A DNA stretch of 64,000 bases, from the NCBI RefSeq assembly GCF_001027925.1, contig NZ_LECT01000048.1:124001-188000 (forward strand). The letters run 5' to 3'. A program made the translations under genes and the position numbers. How positions within the stretch are numbered: the first letter of the stretch is position 1; the number at the start of each line of letters is the position of its first letter. The notes below the pieces were generated by a model. That model worked only from the letters and a program-made list of their open reading frames with translations. It was not told where the DNA came from and searched no databases. This DNA is from Rhodopirellula islandica. GTDB taxonomy: Bacteria > Planctomycetota > Planctomycetia > Pirellulales > Pirellulaceae. Below, piece by piece: positions 19,411-28,611 of this stretch.

Positions 19411-20280
19411 TCAAACCGCGATGCGAACACGGTTGCGATATTCACGTGGCGTCATCTTTCGGTGCTGCTGAAAGCGTCGGTTGAAATTCGACAAATTCTG
19501 ATACCCGGACTGTTGACTGATCGACAGAATCGAATCTTCCGTGTCGGTCAACAAGCGACAGGCAAACCCGATTCGCAGTTCGTTGATGTAGGCGGACACA
19601 GTTCGCCCCGTCGACTGTTTGAAAAACCGGCTGAAAGCGGACGCGTTCATGTCTGCTAGCTCCGCCAGTTCACGATGCGTCAGTTCTGGATTGGTGAGGT
19701 GATGCGTGATGTGGTCGCAGATGACCTGAATGCGGGTCTCCACCTCCTCGTTGTTACTGGTTCGATACAAATGGGACGCGAGCGGCTCGCAATCCGAACA
19801 GCCCGCGAGTTCATCCAGAATCGATAGCAAGTTCACCAAGCGGCTCGCTCCTCGCTCCGTCTCCAAGTCCATCATCCGGTTGCCAACCGACTCAGCCATC
19901 CCAGCCGGAAACCACAATCCTCGACTGGCACGCTGCAGCAACTGGTGAATCTCCACCATCTCGTTGAGCCGAAAGAAGTGCGGCCCCAAGAAGTCGGGAT
20001 GAAACTGCAACACCATCGCGGAGTGCAAATCGTAAACCTGACCTCGGTATTCATCCGAAGCCCACGTGTGCGGCAACTCAGACCCCAGCAACACCAGGTC
20101 GTGATCGGTGTAGCTGCCAATGTGGTCGCCAACCATTCGGGACCCAACTCCAGACGGGATGTAGGTCAGCTCCACTTCGGGATGGCGATGCCATTTCACC
20201 GGTGACTGCAACGACGCGCGATTGAAACATCGAAACGATTGCCCACCGTCGGGGACCAACTTTTCGTAGGAAGCTTTCAT
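19411..20280 (-). CDS. AraC-family transcriptional regulator
   Basis: 289 residues. The N-terminal half is a cupin-like sensor (WHRHPEVELTYIPSGVGSRM, LVLLGSELPHTW). The C-terminal half has two helix-turn-helix motifs (LTHRELAELADMNASAFSRFF, and ILSISQQSGYQNLSNFNRRF) followed by the AraC signature KMTPREYR. The gene is convergent with the secreted protein gene and divergent from the PIG-L/nagB run, placed in the middle of the amino sugar island. It is the likely sugar-responsive activator or repressor of the surrounding genes; the effector is unknown. The frame extends to 20316, but ATG 20280 (MKASYEK) fits the family start. Confidence 0.88.
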   Translation of the reverse strand: MKASYEKLVPDGGQSFRCFNRASLQSPVKWHRHPEVELTYIPSGVGSRMVGDHIGSYTDHDLVLLGSELPHTWASDEYRGQVYDLHSAMVLQFHPDFLGPHFFRLNEMVEIHQLLQRASRGLWFPAGMAESVGNRMMDLETERGASRLVNLLSILDELAGCSDCEPLASHLYRTSNNEEVETRIQVICDHITHHLTNPELTHRELAELADMNASAFSRFFKQSTGRTVSAYINELRIGFACRLLTDTEDSILSISQQSGYQNLSNFNRRFQQHRKMTPREYRNRVRIAV

Positions 20281-20594
20281 GCGGCAGACCTTGGCGAAGC
20301 CATGACAGGTGATCAAGTGAGAGTGAACGAGCGGCGTGGTGAGAGACGTTTCGAAGCTCGCTTGCCAACGCGTCCAAAACGAATCACGGGGCGAACGAAC
20401 GCATCAAGATGCATCGTCCCCAAAGGCGCACAACGAGTATCACTTCTCAGAGAACTGCGCACATTTTCATAAAACGCTTTGCCGACGCGCAAACAAAGTA
20501 CCACAAAATGGCAACTGTCGTGGAGAAACGACTTTCGCAACTCTGCAGAATGGGCCACGACGAATCGCATCCCCCAAACGTGAGTCATCCCGAT
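20281..20594. other. Divergent control region, araC-type gene and deacetylase
   Basis: About 310 bases between the divergent AraC regulator and the PIG-L deacetylase. No separate gene is supported. The plus frame stays open through part of it (starts possible at 20409, 20508, 20550), so its right part could be coding if the deacetylase begins earlier. Probable operator and promoter location. Confidence 0.4.
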
Positions 20595-21407
20595 ATGCCA
20601 ATCAGCCCCTCCATTCCCGACCGAAAAGTGGCCCTCGCGTTCATGGCACATCCCGACGACGCGGAGATCAGTTGCGGCGGCACCTTGATTCGATTGCAAC
20701 AGTCGGGCTGGGAAGTTCATATCGTTTCGGTCACCGCTGGCGATTGCGGGTCGATGAACATGGGGCCCGATGAAACCGCCCGAATTCGTTTCCAGGAAGG
20801 CACTGACGCAGCCCATTTGATCGGCGCCACATTTCACACATTGAGTGAACCGGACGGACGTCTCGTGTACGACCGTGAAGCGTTGCAAAAATCAATCGAC
20901 CTCTTTCGACGCATCGCGCCAACTCTGGTGATCACGATGCCGATGTCGGACTACCACGCCGACCATGAGATTTCGGGTCAACTCGGTCGAGCCGCCAGCT
21001 TTGTTTACGCCGCTCCCAATGCATCCCGTGAACCGGTCCTCGATGGTTCAAGGGTTCCCTACCTGTACTACACCGATGGACATGACGGGCAGGATCGGAT
21101 GGGCAACTTGATCACGCCCACCTCGTACGTTGACATCAGCGACCAACTCGAAACCAAGGCACGCATGTTGGCTTGCCACCAAAGCCAATCGGAATGGTTG
21201 CGATCGCACAACGGCATCAACGAATACTTGACCGCGATGCAAGCCCACAGCCAAGCTCGAGGAACCGACATCGGAACGCATGCGGCAGAAGCCTTTGTGC
21301 AGCATCGTGGCCATGGCCACCCCGGTGACGACTTGCTGGCGGCACTTTTCCCGAGCCAACATTCATCCCGTTCGCCCGACTCCGCAATGCATGCGTCTCA
21401 CTCATGA
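20595..21407 (+). CDS. PIG-L/LmbE-family N-acetyl sugar deacetylase
   Basis: 270 residues from the chosen start. The zinc site of the family is present: AHPDDAE near residue 17 supplies His and Asp ligands and the catalytic Asp, and HADHE near residue 119 supplies the third ligand. A family-typical NMGPDETARIRFQE segment lies between them. PIG-L enzymes remove acetyl groups from N-acetylglucosamine-containing substrates, including GlcNAc-PI, GlcNAc-malate and chitobiose. The frame overlaps nagB by four bases (ATGA, 21404-21407), tying it to glucosamine-6-phosphate metabolism. It may replace NagA here, which is inference. Upstream starts at 20508 or 20550 cannot be excluded; 20595 sits just before the conserved domain. 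Confidence 0.85.
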   Translation: MPISPSIPDRKVALAFMAHPDDAEISCGGTLIRLQQSGWEVHIVSVTAGDCGSMNMGPDETARIRFQEGTDAAHLIGATFHTLSEPDGRLVYDREALQKSIDLFRRIAPTLVITMPMSDYHADHEISGQLGRAASFVYAAPNASREPVLDGSRVPYLYYTDGHDGQDRMGNLITPTSYVDISDQLETKARMLACHQSQSEWLRSHNGINEYLTAMQAHSQARGTDIGTHAAEAFVQHRGHGHPGDDLLAALFPSQHSSRSPDSAMHASHS

Positions 21408-22237
21408 GCAGTACCTTGGAAAGCCCGTCGCCACTCAATCACTCAACGAAGTCAACACCAGGACTGTCTGTTCTGAAGTTGCCAGATCCCGGCGTCGCCA
21501 GCAAACGCGTCGCGAGAGAGATTGGGGCCTTGATCCGCCAACGTGCCTCCGAAAACCGGAACTGTGTTCTCGGACTGGCGACCGGATCGACTCCGATTCG
21601 TGTCTACCGAGAATTGGTACGAATGCACCGGGAAGAGGGACTTTCCTTCCACAACGTGATCACGTTCAACCTGGACGAGTACTTTCCGATCAAACCGAAT
21701 GCCGCCCAAAGCTATGTTCGTTTCATGAACGAACAGTTGTTTGATCACATCGACATTGTTCGCACCAACGTTCACATTCCCAATGGGACGATTGAGTTGG
21801 AAGCCGTTCCGGGGTATTGCCGCGACTACGATGAATTGATCGCAACGACCGGCGGCATTGATCTTCAACTGCTAGGAATTGGACGCACCGGGCACATCGG
21901 TTTCAACGAACCAGGTGCCACCCAAGACACACGAACCCGGTTGGTCAAACTTGACAACCTCACACGGCTGGATGCCGTCAAAGACTTTGGTGGCATGGAC
22001 CACGTGCCACTGCTCGCGATCACCATGGGCGTGGACTCGATTCTGCAATCCCATCGAATCCGATTGCTCGCATTCGGCGAACACAAAGCCGACATTGTCC
22101 AACGTGCCATCGAGGGAACGATGACCTCCGCGATCCCAGCTTCGTTTCTGCAGTCGCATCGTGACGTGCAATATTTGCTCGACGACGCCGCTGCGGAATG
22201 CCTGTCACCGTCCACGACTGGAGAACTCTCGCAATGA
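21404..22237 (+). CDS. nagB: Glucosamine-6-phosphate deaminase
   Basis: 277 residues of the NagB/RpiA isomerase fold. Motifs are GLATGSTPIRVYRELVR (phosphate site), TFNLDEYFPI (catalytic Asp region), GIGRTGHIGFNEPG (His and Glu of the active site) and LAITMGVDSIL. The enzyme converts glucosamine-6-phosphate to fructose-6-phosphate and ammonia in the cytoplasm. Where the E. coli enzyme has an Asp two residues before the catalytic His, this protein has Thr. The start overlaps the deacetylase stop (ATGA), and its own stop overlaps the next ATG at 22234 (ATGA), so three genes are translationally chained. Confidence 0.92.
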   Translation: MSSTLESPSPLNHSTKSTPGLSVLKLPDPGVASKRVAREIGALIRQRASENRNCVLGLATGSTPIRVYRELVRMHREEGLSFHNVITFNLDEYFPIKPNAAQSYVRFMNEQLFDHIDIVRTNVHIPNGTIELEAVPGYCRDYDELIATTGGIDLQLLGIGRTGHIGFNEPGATQDTRTRLVKLDNLTRLDAVKDFGGMDHVPLLAITMGVDSILQSHRIRLLAFGEHKADIVQRAIEGTMTSAIPASFLQSHRDVQYLLDDAAAECLSPSTTGELSQ

Positions 22238-23367
22238 GTGCGTCCGACGACACCTCCCCCCAACCACGCGTCCGCATTCTGTGCGTGGGCGCCGGCAACA
22301 TGGGACGATCTCATGCGTTGGCGTACCAAGCCATCGACGGCTTCGAGATCGTTGGCATTTGCACGCGATCCAAAGAATCGGGAGCCAAACTGAACGAAGA
22401 ACTTGGCAGCGACTACCCCACTTACCAAGACTTCGACGAAGCGCTGCAGGCGACTCAGCCGGATGCGGTTTGCGTTTCCACTTGGCCCGACACGCACGCT
22501 CGCTTCGTGACGACTGCCTTGGAAGCCGGTTGCCACGTCTTTGTCGAGAAACCGCTCGCTGATTCGGTGGAGGCCGCCGAATCCATCGTGGCCTCGGCCT
22601 TGGCAACCAACCGCAAAGTGGTGGTCGGATACATTCTGCGACATCATCCAAGTTGGAACCGGTTCATCGAAATCGCTCACACTCTGGGCAAGCCCCTGGT
22701 GATGCGGATGAACCTCAATCAGTCTTCCTCCGGTGCAACCTGGGAAACTCACAAACGGCTGATGTCAACCGTTTCCCCGATCGTGGACTGTGGCGTGCAC
22801 TACGTCGATGTCATGTGCCAAATGACCGGTTCACGACCAGTCCGTGTTTCCGGAATTGGTGCCCGTCTGACCGACGAACTCCCGGAGGGAATGGTCAACT
22901 ACGGCCAATTGCAGGTCACGTTCGAAGACGGTTCGGTCGGTTGGTACGAAGCCGGTTGGGGCCCCATGATGAGCGAGACCGCATTCTTCGTGAAAGACGT
23001 GGTCGGACCGAAGGGCTCCGTCTCAATCGTTGCGGAATCCGCTTCGTCGACGGGACAGAGCGACAACGTGGACGCTCACACCAAAACCGAATCGATCCGC
23101 CTGCACCACGGCAAACTCAACGCCGAAGGCAACTTTGCCCGCGACGACGAATGGATCCATTTGGAAGATGAACCCGACCACGATGGACTATGCCATCGCG
23201 AACAACAATTCTTCTTGGATGCAATTCAACAAGACAACGATCTGACGGCCCATCTTCAAGATGCGGTCAACTCGATGAAAATTGTCGCTGCGGCGGATGA
23301 GTCCTTCCGCACCGGCAAAACAATCGAACTGCAAAGCCAAGAAGCAGTCGGCAGCGAAGGTCTTTAA
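22234..23367 (+). CDS. Gfo/Idh/MocA-family oxidoreductase
   Basis: 377 residues, cytoplasmic. The N-terminal Rossmann fold has VRILCVGAGNMGRSHALAYQ, and the family EKP motif appears as HVFVEKPLADSVEAAE. The C-terminal domain continues with SPIVDCGVHYVDVMCQM, including the conserved histidine. Such enzymes are usually NAD(P)-dependent sugar dehydrogenases. It is chained to nagB through an ATGA overlap, so its substrate is probably an amino sugar or derivative; the exact reaction is unknown. The frame opens at 22198, but ATG 22234 is preferred because of the overlap. A strong hairpin straddles its stop codon. Confidence 0.85.
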   Translation: MSASDDTSPQPRVRILCVGAGNMGRSHALAYQAIDGFEIVGICTRSKESGAKLNEELGSDYPTYQDFDEALQATQPDAVCVSTWPDTHARFVTTALEAGCHVFVEKPLADSVEAAESIVASALATNRKVVVGYILRHHPSWNRFIEIAHTLGKPLVMRMNLNQSSSGATWETHKRLMSTVSPIVDCGVHYVDVMCQMTGSRPVRVSGIGARLTDELPEGMVNYGQLQVTFEDGSVGWYEAGWGPMMSETAFFVKDVVGPKGSVSIVAESASSTGQSDNVDAHTKTESIRLHHGKLNAEGNFARDDEWIHLEDEPDHDGLCHREQQFFLDAIQQDNDLTAHLQDAVNSMKIVAAADESFRTGKTIELQSQEAVGSEGL

Positions 23368-23380
23368 GATCTGCCGACTG
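23345..23380 (+). terminator. Hairpin straddling the oxidoreductase stop codon
   Basis: A perfect 10-bp stem, CAGTCGGCAG (23345-23354) with CTGCCGACTG (23371-23380), has a 16-base loop holding the stop TAA at 23365-23367 and is followed by TTTC. It could terminate the deacetylase-nagB-oxidoreductase transcript, although the T-run is short. Confidence 0.5.
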
Positions 23381-23425
23381 TTTCAAATTCGACTTCGTGG
23401 AGCCCGTTTGTCGGGCGAAGCGAAT

Positions 23426-23493
23426 GGGAAGGACGAGGTCACGAAATCCGCTTGACTTGCTTCCCAGAAGATCCGTGGCCTCGTCCATTTCCC
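23426..23493. repeat. Degenerate inverted repeat sharing a core with the 49.9-kb element
   Basis: Left arm 23431-23443 (GGACGAGGTCACG) pairs with right arm 23474-23486 at 12 of 13 positions, flanked by GGGAA at 23426 and TTTCCC on the right. The core GGACGAGGCCACG is also present in the inner arms of the MITE-like element at 49849-49979, so the two may belong to one family. It lies in the 240-base gap between two oxidoreductase genes. Confidence 0.5.
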
Positions 23494-23609
23494 TTCCCAG
23501 CGTTCCCGCCGCCAGTCGTTTGTTCTGGCGCACTCCTACCTGCCTGTTTCTGTCCTTCCCAATCGTGATGCCGCGATTGTTCCTTTGACAATTTCCAAGT
23601 GAGCCTGAT

Positions 23610-24944
23610 ATGAATGCCAAGCTGAACCGCACCACTTCTGAACGTCAGACCACCAGTCGCCGCGATGTCCTGCGTCGCGGTGCGACCGCCACCGCAGCCC
23701 TGGCGGCCACCGTTGGCGCCAACCAAATGGTTCACACCCAAGCCGCGTCCACCGACCCCAATCGCAAAATCAAAATCGGAATCGTCGGTGCCGGAGGACG
23801 TGGCACCGGTGCCGTCAACGATTCACTCACGATCAACGACAACATCGAACTGGTCGCAATCGCCGACTTGGACCAAGGCAACGCGGAACGTCTCCGCACA
23901 GGAATGAAACGGCGACACGCTGACAAGATCAACGTCGCCGACGACCGCATCTATTCCGGGCTGGACGCCTACAAGAAGGTCTTGGCCGACCCCGATGTGG
24001 AAGTCGTTTTCTTGACGACCTCGCCTGCCTTCCGTCCGTTTCATATCGCCGAAGCAGTCAAAGCGGGCAAACACGTCTTCGCTGAAAAACCATCCTGCGT
24101 CGATCCCGCTGGCTACCGCATTTGTGTGGCTGCTCACGAAGAAGCCAAGAAGAATGGCACGGCAATCGTCACCGGCACCCAGTACCGTCGCCAAAGCAAC
24201 TACATGGAAGCGGTCAAACGAATCCATGACGGTGAAATCGGCGACGTCATCGGCATGACCTCACGCTATTGCAGCAACGGCATCTGGTACAAGAACCGTG
24301 GCGAAGGCGTCAGCGACACCCAGTACCAACTCAACAACTGGATGCACTTCATCTGGTTGTCCGGTGACCAAATCGCCGAGCAAGCCGTCCACAACATCGA
24401 CCTGATGAACTGGGTCATGCAAGGCCCACCCGTCAGCGCCTATGGTTCGGGCGGGCGCTTCACTCGTCCCGACGACAGCGAAATGTGGGACAGCATGTGC
24501 ATCGACTATCTGTACACAGACGATCGCCCCGTCTCGTTCATGTGTCGCCAAATCCCTGGCACAACCGCCGAGAACGGCAGCACCGTTCGCGGAACCAAGG
24601 GCTTCGCCGTCATCGGTGCCGGAAGCAGTGGGTCGACCTTCCTGGATCGCAGCGGCAAAGAAACCTTGAAACTGGAAGGCAGCATCGCCGACGCCTACCG
24701 TCAAGAACACAAGGACTTGATCGACTCGATTCGGTCCGGTGAACCCATCGTCGAATTGCTCGAAACGGCCAACAGTTCCTTGACTGCCGTGATGGGCCGG
24801 ATGGCAGCCTACACCGGCAAGAAAGTCACCTGGGACTTTGTGGCCAACGAATCGGAACTGGATCTGTTCCCCAAAGACTTGCAATGGGACGGCAGCCGCC
24901 CCGAGCCAAGCTTCGCCATCCCTGGCAAAACCAAACTCATCTGA
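23610..24944 (+). CDS. Exported Gfo/Idh/MocA-family oxidoreductase
   Basis: 444 residues with a Tat-like leader (SRRDVLRRGATATAALAATV), implying export of a folded, cofactor-bound protein. A Rossmann motif (KIGIVGAGGRGTGAVND) and the family EKP segment (KHVFAEKPSCVD) follow. The C-terminal domain includes DQIAEQAVHNIDLMNW. The substrate is not predictable; exported members in planctomycetes are commonly linked to sugar or polysaccharide turnover. It is the last plus-strand gene of the amino sugar island, 242 bases after the previous oxidoreductase and separated from it by a hairpin. A clear terminator follows at 25013. Confidence 0.85.
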   Translation: MNAKLNRTTSERQTTSRRDVLRRGATATAALAATVGANQMVHTQAASTDPNRKIKIGIVGAGGRGTGAVNDSLTINDNIELVAIADLDQGNAERLRTGMKRRHADKINVADDRIYSGLDAYKKVLADPDVEVVFLTTSPAFRPFHIAEAVKAGKHVFAEKPSCVDPAGYRICVAAHEEAKKNGTAIVTGTQYRRQSNYMEAVKRIHDGEIGDVIGMTSRYCSNGIWYKNRGEGVSDTQYQLNNWMHFIWLSGDQIAEQAVHNIDLMNWVMQGPPVSAYGSGGRFTRPDDSEMWDSMCIDYLYTDDRPVSFMCRQIPGTTAENGSTVRGTKGFAVIGAGSSGSTFLDRSGKETLKLEGSIADAYRQEHKDLIDSIRSGEPIVELLETANSSLTAVMGRMAAYTGKKVTWDFVANESELDLFPKDLQWDGSRPEPSFAIPGKTKLI

Positions 24945-25012
24945 TCGCGTTCTCCGAACGTTGATTTGAGTTCCAACATCAAAGCAGAACAGTTGTCATT
25001 CAGCTGTTCCTC

Positions 25013-25039
25013 GGGGCGGCAATCGGGCCGTCCCTTTTT
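25013..25039 (+). terminator. Rho-independent terminator
   Basis: GGGGCGGC (25013-25020) pairs with GCCGTCCC (25027-25034) with one G-U pair and a six-base loop, followed directly by TTTTT. A weaker GAACAG/CTGTTC hairpin sits just before it (24987-25009). It lies 68 bases after the stop of the exported oxidoreductase. Confidence 0.8.
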
Positions 25040-25162
25040 GTGCCATCACTTCGATCAGGCACCATTGCATGCATCCGCCAACAAGGCATGCAGCAGGCAC
25101 TCATGAAGTGAACCAGGCCCATCAGCCTCGCTGAATCGTTGGCTTGCACGTCTCCCGAGTCA

Positions 25163-26707
25163 TCAACGCAATTGGAACGTCTGCTCGAACTTTGGCATTC
25201 CATTCTCGATCCAGCTCTTCCGCCCCGCCGCCGTGTCATGCCACTCCGGTGAGACAAGCGTCTTGCTCCAATCGGCTCCCTCGTGGACCCGGCGTTTCAA
25301 GAACTCACGGTTGGTTGATGCCAGGTCGTTGGACTCAGCCGCATCTTCGACAACATTGTGGACCTGCCACTTTCCAAACTGCTTTCGGTACGCTTTCCAA
25401 TCACCGTTTCGGATCGCGACCTCATTGCCTCCGCCGTGATGCCGCAGCCAAAACAGAGTGTCGTGAGCATGCGGATTGTTGCCGGACGTCAGGTCCTGCC
25501 AAACATCGTTGCCGTCCAGAACCTTGCCAACTGGAACGGCAGCGTCCGCCAAGCCCGCAAAAGTCGGGTAGAAATCCAGTGCCGTCACGGGATGTGGAAA
25601 CACGGTTCCCGGTTCCAAGTGCCCCGGCCAAACGATCAACATCGGCACGCGAATTCCTCCTTCGTGCGTGGAGCCTTTGTCGTCTTTCAACGGAGCGTTG
25701 TTGGCCGCTTGTAGAATCTTGCCGCCGTTGTCGCTGAGGAAGACGATCAGCGTGTCCGCCGCGATGGAATCACTTGAATCGCCGTCCTGGTTGGGGTCCT
25801 TCAAGGTCTGCTTCAGACGCAACACCCCACGATCGACTGCGTACATCATGGCAACATAGTTCTGGCGTTTGTCGTAATCTCGAAAATCCACTCCGTTGCC
25901 AGGGTTGGACGGTTCGTGATCAGGAAACAACGCCTTGAGGTCCTCCGTCTTTCCTTGCAGTGGTGAATGCGGTGCGTTGTATGCCAAGTACAAAAAGAAC
26001 GGCTGATCGGCGTCATTGCTTGCGATGAATTCGACGGCTTCGTCGGTCAACGTGTCAGTCAGGTAGGCACCTTCCGGCGACTCGATCGACTGCCCATTTC
26101 GTTCCAAGAGATACTGGTAGTCATTCACCTTCGGTTCGATCTTGTCCGACACCGACGGGTAGTACAAATGACCGCCTCCCAAGAAACCATAGAATTGGTC
26201 AAACCCGCGTTGGTTGGGGTGATACGGTCTCTTGCAACCAAGGTGCCATTTGCCCACACCCCCAGTGCGATACCCGGCCTGCTGCAGAACGGAACTGATC
26301 AACACCTCCGTTTCAGGAATGCCCTTGTCGTTGTAATCCAACAGATCGAGGGATTCATTTGGCAGGTTCTTCTGCCCACCAAAACAATGTGGCATCCGTC
26401 CCGACAGCAATGCCATCCGGCTCGGACCACAAAATGGATGCGACACATACGCCTGAGTGAACATCACCCCCTCGTTCGCTAATTGGTCCAGATGGGGAGT
26501 CACAACATCGGTCTGCACGCCAAAGTGCGCCGCGTTGAACCCCACATCCGCGTATCCCAGGTCATCGCAAAGGATCAACAGGATGTTGGGACGCTTCGCT
26601 GGTAAACGCGGCGTTTCTTCGGCGAAACCATGGATGACGGATCCCACCATGGGGAACGTCCACCCACAGGCCAACCAAAACAAACAGGTGAGACGCATAG
26701 AGTTCAT
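25163..26707 (-). CDS. Secreted formylglycine-dependent sulfatase
   Basis: 514 residues from the chosen start, with a signal peptide (MRLTCLFWLACGWTFPMVG). The sulfatase N-terminal motif RPNILLILCDDLGYADVGF carries metal-binding aspartates. The activation motif CGPSR follows about 45 residues later, with cysteine as the formylglycine precursor, then GKWHLG and PNQRGFDQFYGF. Sulfatases of this family hydrolyse sulfate esters, often on sulfated polysaccharides. The frame begins at TTG 26731; ATG 26707 is preferred, and ATG 26716 and 26698 are alternatives. The gene is convergent with the exported oxidoreductase across a terminator and may act on sulfated, sialylated glycans, which is inference. 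Confidence 0.88.
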   Translation of the reverse strand: MNSMRLTCLFWLACGWTFPMVGSVIHGFAEETPRLPAKRPNILLILCDDLGYADVGFNAAHFGVQTDVVTPHLDQLANEGVMFTQAYVSHPFCGPSRMALLSGRMPHCFGGQKNLPNESLDLLDYNDKGIPETEVLISSVLQQAGYRTGGVGKWHLGCKRPYHPNQRGFDQFYGFLGGGHLYYPSVSDKIEPKVNDYQYLLERNGQSIESPEGAYLTDTLTDEAVEFIASNDADQPFFLYLAYNAPHSPLQGKTEDLKALFPDHEPSNPGNGVDFRDYDKRQNYVAMMYAVDRGVLRLKQTLKDPNQDGDSSDSIAADTLIVFLSDNGGKILQAANNAPLKDDKGSTHEGGIRVPMLIVWPGHLEPGTVFPHPVTALDFYPTFAGLADAAVPVGKVLDGNDVWQDLTSGNNPHAHDTLFWLRHHGGGNEVAIRNGDWKAYRKQFGKWQVHNVVEDAAESNDLASTNREFLKRRVHEGADWSKTLVSPEWHDTAAGRKSWIENGMPKFEQTFQLR

Positions 26708-27117
26708 TCGAGCCATTCCCGTTGGAGTCAAACAGAAGCCCCGGCTTCAATCCCCAGACATTCAAAGATTCCGAGCGAAGGCAAGTTTAACGCAATGTTG
26801 TGCCAAAATTTCGACAAAAGGCCACCTTCGCAGTCCCTGCCTTCCAGGGACGTTCTCAGCCCCATCGCCTTGGTTTCAATCTGCTACCATAGGGCCCGCC
26901 CGCTTGAGCAACTCAACTCGACAAGTGCAAGCGGATACTCCCACCAACAACTCCCCCCTGATCGCCATCCATCTCGAATGGACACGACCACGTTGGCCCG
27001 GGTTGGCATCGTCATCGCACCCATGATCTTGGAACGAGATCCGTTGCAATGCCTGCCTCACCTCCGGAATTCGTCGGTCTGAATTCGTGTGCATGGCAAC
27101 TTGCCCGGAGACCTGCC
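26708..27117. other. Divergent intergenic region
   Basis: About 410 bases between the divergent sulfatase and ceramidase-like genes. No gene is supported. A small perfect hairpin, GTCCCTG/CAGGGAC with a five-base loop, lies at 26833-26851. It should hold both promoters. Confidence 0.4.
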
Positions 27118-28611
27118 ATGACGTCTCGTTCCCTTGTGAACTCCCTCGCTCCCTTCCTGTTGACCATGTGCCTGGTCAGCGAGTTTGTCTTTCCAAGCAG
27201 CTTGCTCGCCCAGTCCGAAACTACCAAGTCAGATTCTCGCCCCCAGCCAATTCGATTGGCAACCTTTGATGTCGATGCGACGCCACCGGTGGGATCCATG
27301 ATGGCGTACGACCGCGTCAAACGAGTCGAAGAAATGACGCTCCGGGCTCGGGGCATCGTGATTCTCGGCGCGGACGCCCCGATCGTGCTGTGTGCCGTCG
27401 ATTGGATTGGAATTGGAAACGAAGGTCACGATCAATTCCGAAGCCGACTGGCCAAATCTGCCGGGACGACACCCGAACGAGTCGCTGTTCACACCTTGCA
27501 TCAACACGACGCGCCCCGATGTGACTTCTCTGCAGAACGACTCGTCAACGACACCGGCAAATCCGACCTCGGCCCCTACGACAGTTCACTTGCCCGAGAG
27601 GTTTTGAGCCGATTGTTCGACGCGGTCACCGAGGGCATCGCCAGTGCCAAAGAAGTCACTCACGCAGGTTGGGGAACTGCGGAGGTCAAGGAGATTGCTT
27701 CCAACCGCCGACTCCAAGATGAAACGGGCCAGGTCTTCGCAACTCGCTACACCGCCTGCCGGGATCCAAAGCTGCGAGCCGAACCGGATGGCACAATCGA
27801 TCCCGAACTGACATCCCTGACCTTTTTCAGCGGCGACCGAGCCATTGCGGTGATCACGCACTACGCCTGTCATCCACAGAGCTACTACCGAACCGGCGTT
27901 CCCAGCCCCGACTTTCCCGGGCTGGCGAGATTCATTCGCGGCCAAGACCGGCCCGACGTGATGCACGTTCACTTCAACGGAGCCGGCGGGAACATCGGAG
28001 CGGGCAAATACAACGACGGCTCTCCCGCCAACCGACTGACACTGGCTCAACGTTTGGCCGACGCCATGGAAGCCGCCGCCGAATCCACTGAAAAGTTTGC
28101 CATTTCGGCGGACGATGTGAATTGGTCGTTCGCGCCAGTGGCTCTTCCACCCGCGGCTCACCTGGATGCCGAGGCTCTTCGAGAAAAGCTGAAAGATTGG
28201 AACACGACCGACTACTGGGGCAGCCCCGATGATCTGGCTTGGTTGCTGCGATGCCAGGACGGACACAAAATCGATTTGAGTTGCCTCTCGGTCGGAGACG
28301 TTCGACTGTTGCACATGCCCGGCGAACTGTTCGTCGAATATCAATTGGCAGCGAAAGCCATGCGTCCCGATCTCAAGGTGGCCATGGCCGCCTACGGCGA
28401 CTACGGCCCGGGCTACATCGGAACCGAGGCTGCCTATGGACAAGGCGGCTACGAAACCAGCCCGCGAGCTTCCAAGGTGGCTCCCGAAGTGGAATCGGTT
28501 TTGATGCAAGGCGTGCGCACCCTGCTCGAAGTCCCGGAAGAACAGCAAGTGGAAACAGACCAGCCCGTTGAGTCCGCCGCAGATGACACAAGCGAGGTTC
28601 CATCACGATGA
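27118..28611 (+). CDS. Secreted neutral/alkaline ceramidase-like protein
   Basis: 497 residues with a signal peptide (SLAPFLLTMCLVSEFVFPSSLLAQ). The body resembles the neutral/alkaline non-lysosomal ceramidase N-terminal domain: ATFDVDATPPVGSMM, TLHQHDAPRCD, and VITHYACHPQSYYRTG, where conserved histidines could bind zinc. The actual substrate is unknown, as these planctomycete proteins are shorter than true ceramidases. The frame opens at 27049, but ATG 27118 directly precedes the signal peptide. Its stop overlaps the next gene (ATGA, 28608-28611), so it is translationally coupled to a heme-binding membrane dehydrogenase-like protein. Confidence 0.7.
   Translation: MTSRSLVNSLAPFLLTMCLVSEFVFPSSLLAQSETTKSDSRPQPIRLATFDVDATPPVGSMMAYDRVKRVEEMTLRARGIVILGADAPIVLCAVDWIGIGNEGHDQFRSRLAKSAGTTPERVAVHTLHQHDAPRCDFSAERLVNDTGKSDLGPYDSSLAREVLSRLFDAVTEGIASAKEVTHAGWGTAEVKEIASNRRLQDETGQVFATRYTACRDPKLRAEPDGTIDPELTSLTFFSGDRAIAVITHYACHPQSYYRTGVPSPDFPGLARFIRGQDRPDVMHVHFNGAGGNIGAGKYNDGSPANRLTLAQRLADAMEAAAESTEKFAISADDVNWSFAPVALPPAAHLDAEALREKLKDWNTTDYWGSPDDLAWLLRCQDGHKIDLSCLSVGDVRLLHMPGELFVEYQLAAKAMRPDLKVAMAAYGDYGPGYIGTEAAYGQGGYETSPRASKVAPEVESVLMQGVRTLLEVPEEQQVETDQPVESAADDTSEVPSR

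Noticed and set aside
26833-26851. Small hairpin GTCCCTG/CAGGGAC
   Set aside because: Too short and without T-run or context to call a terminator or operator.
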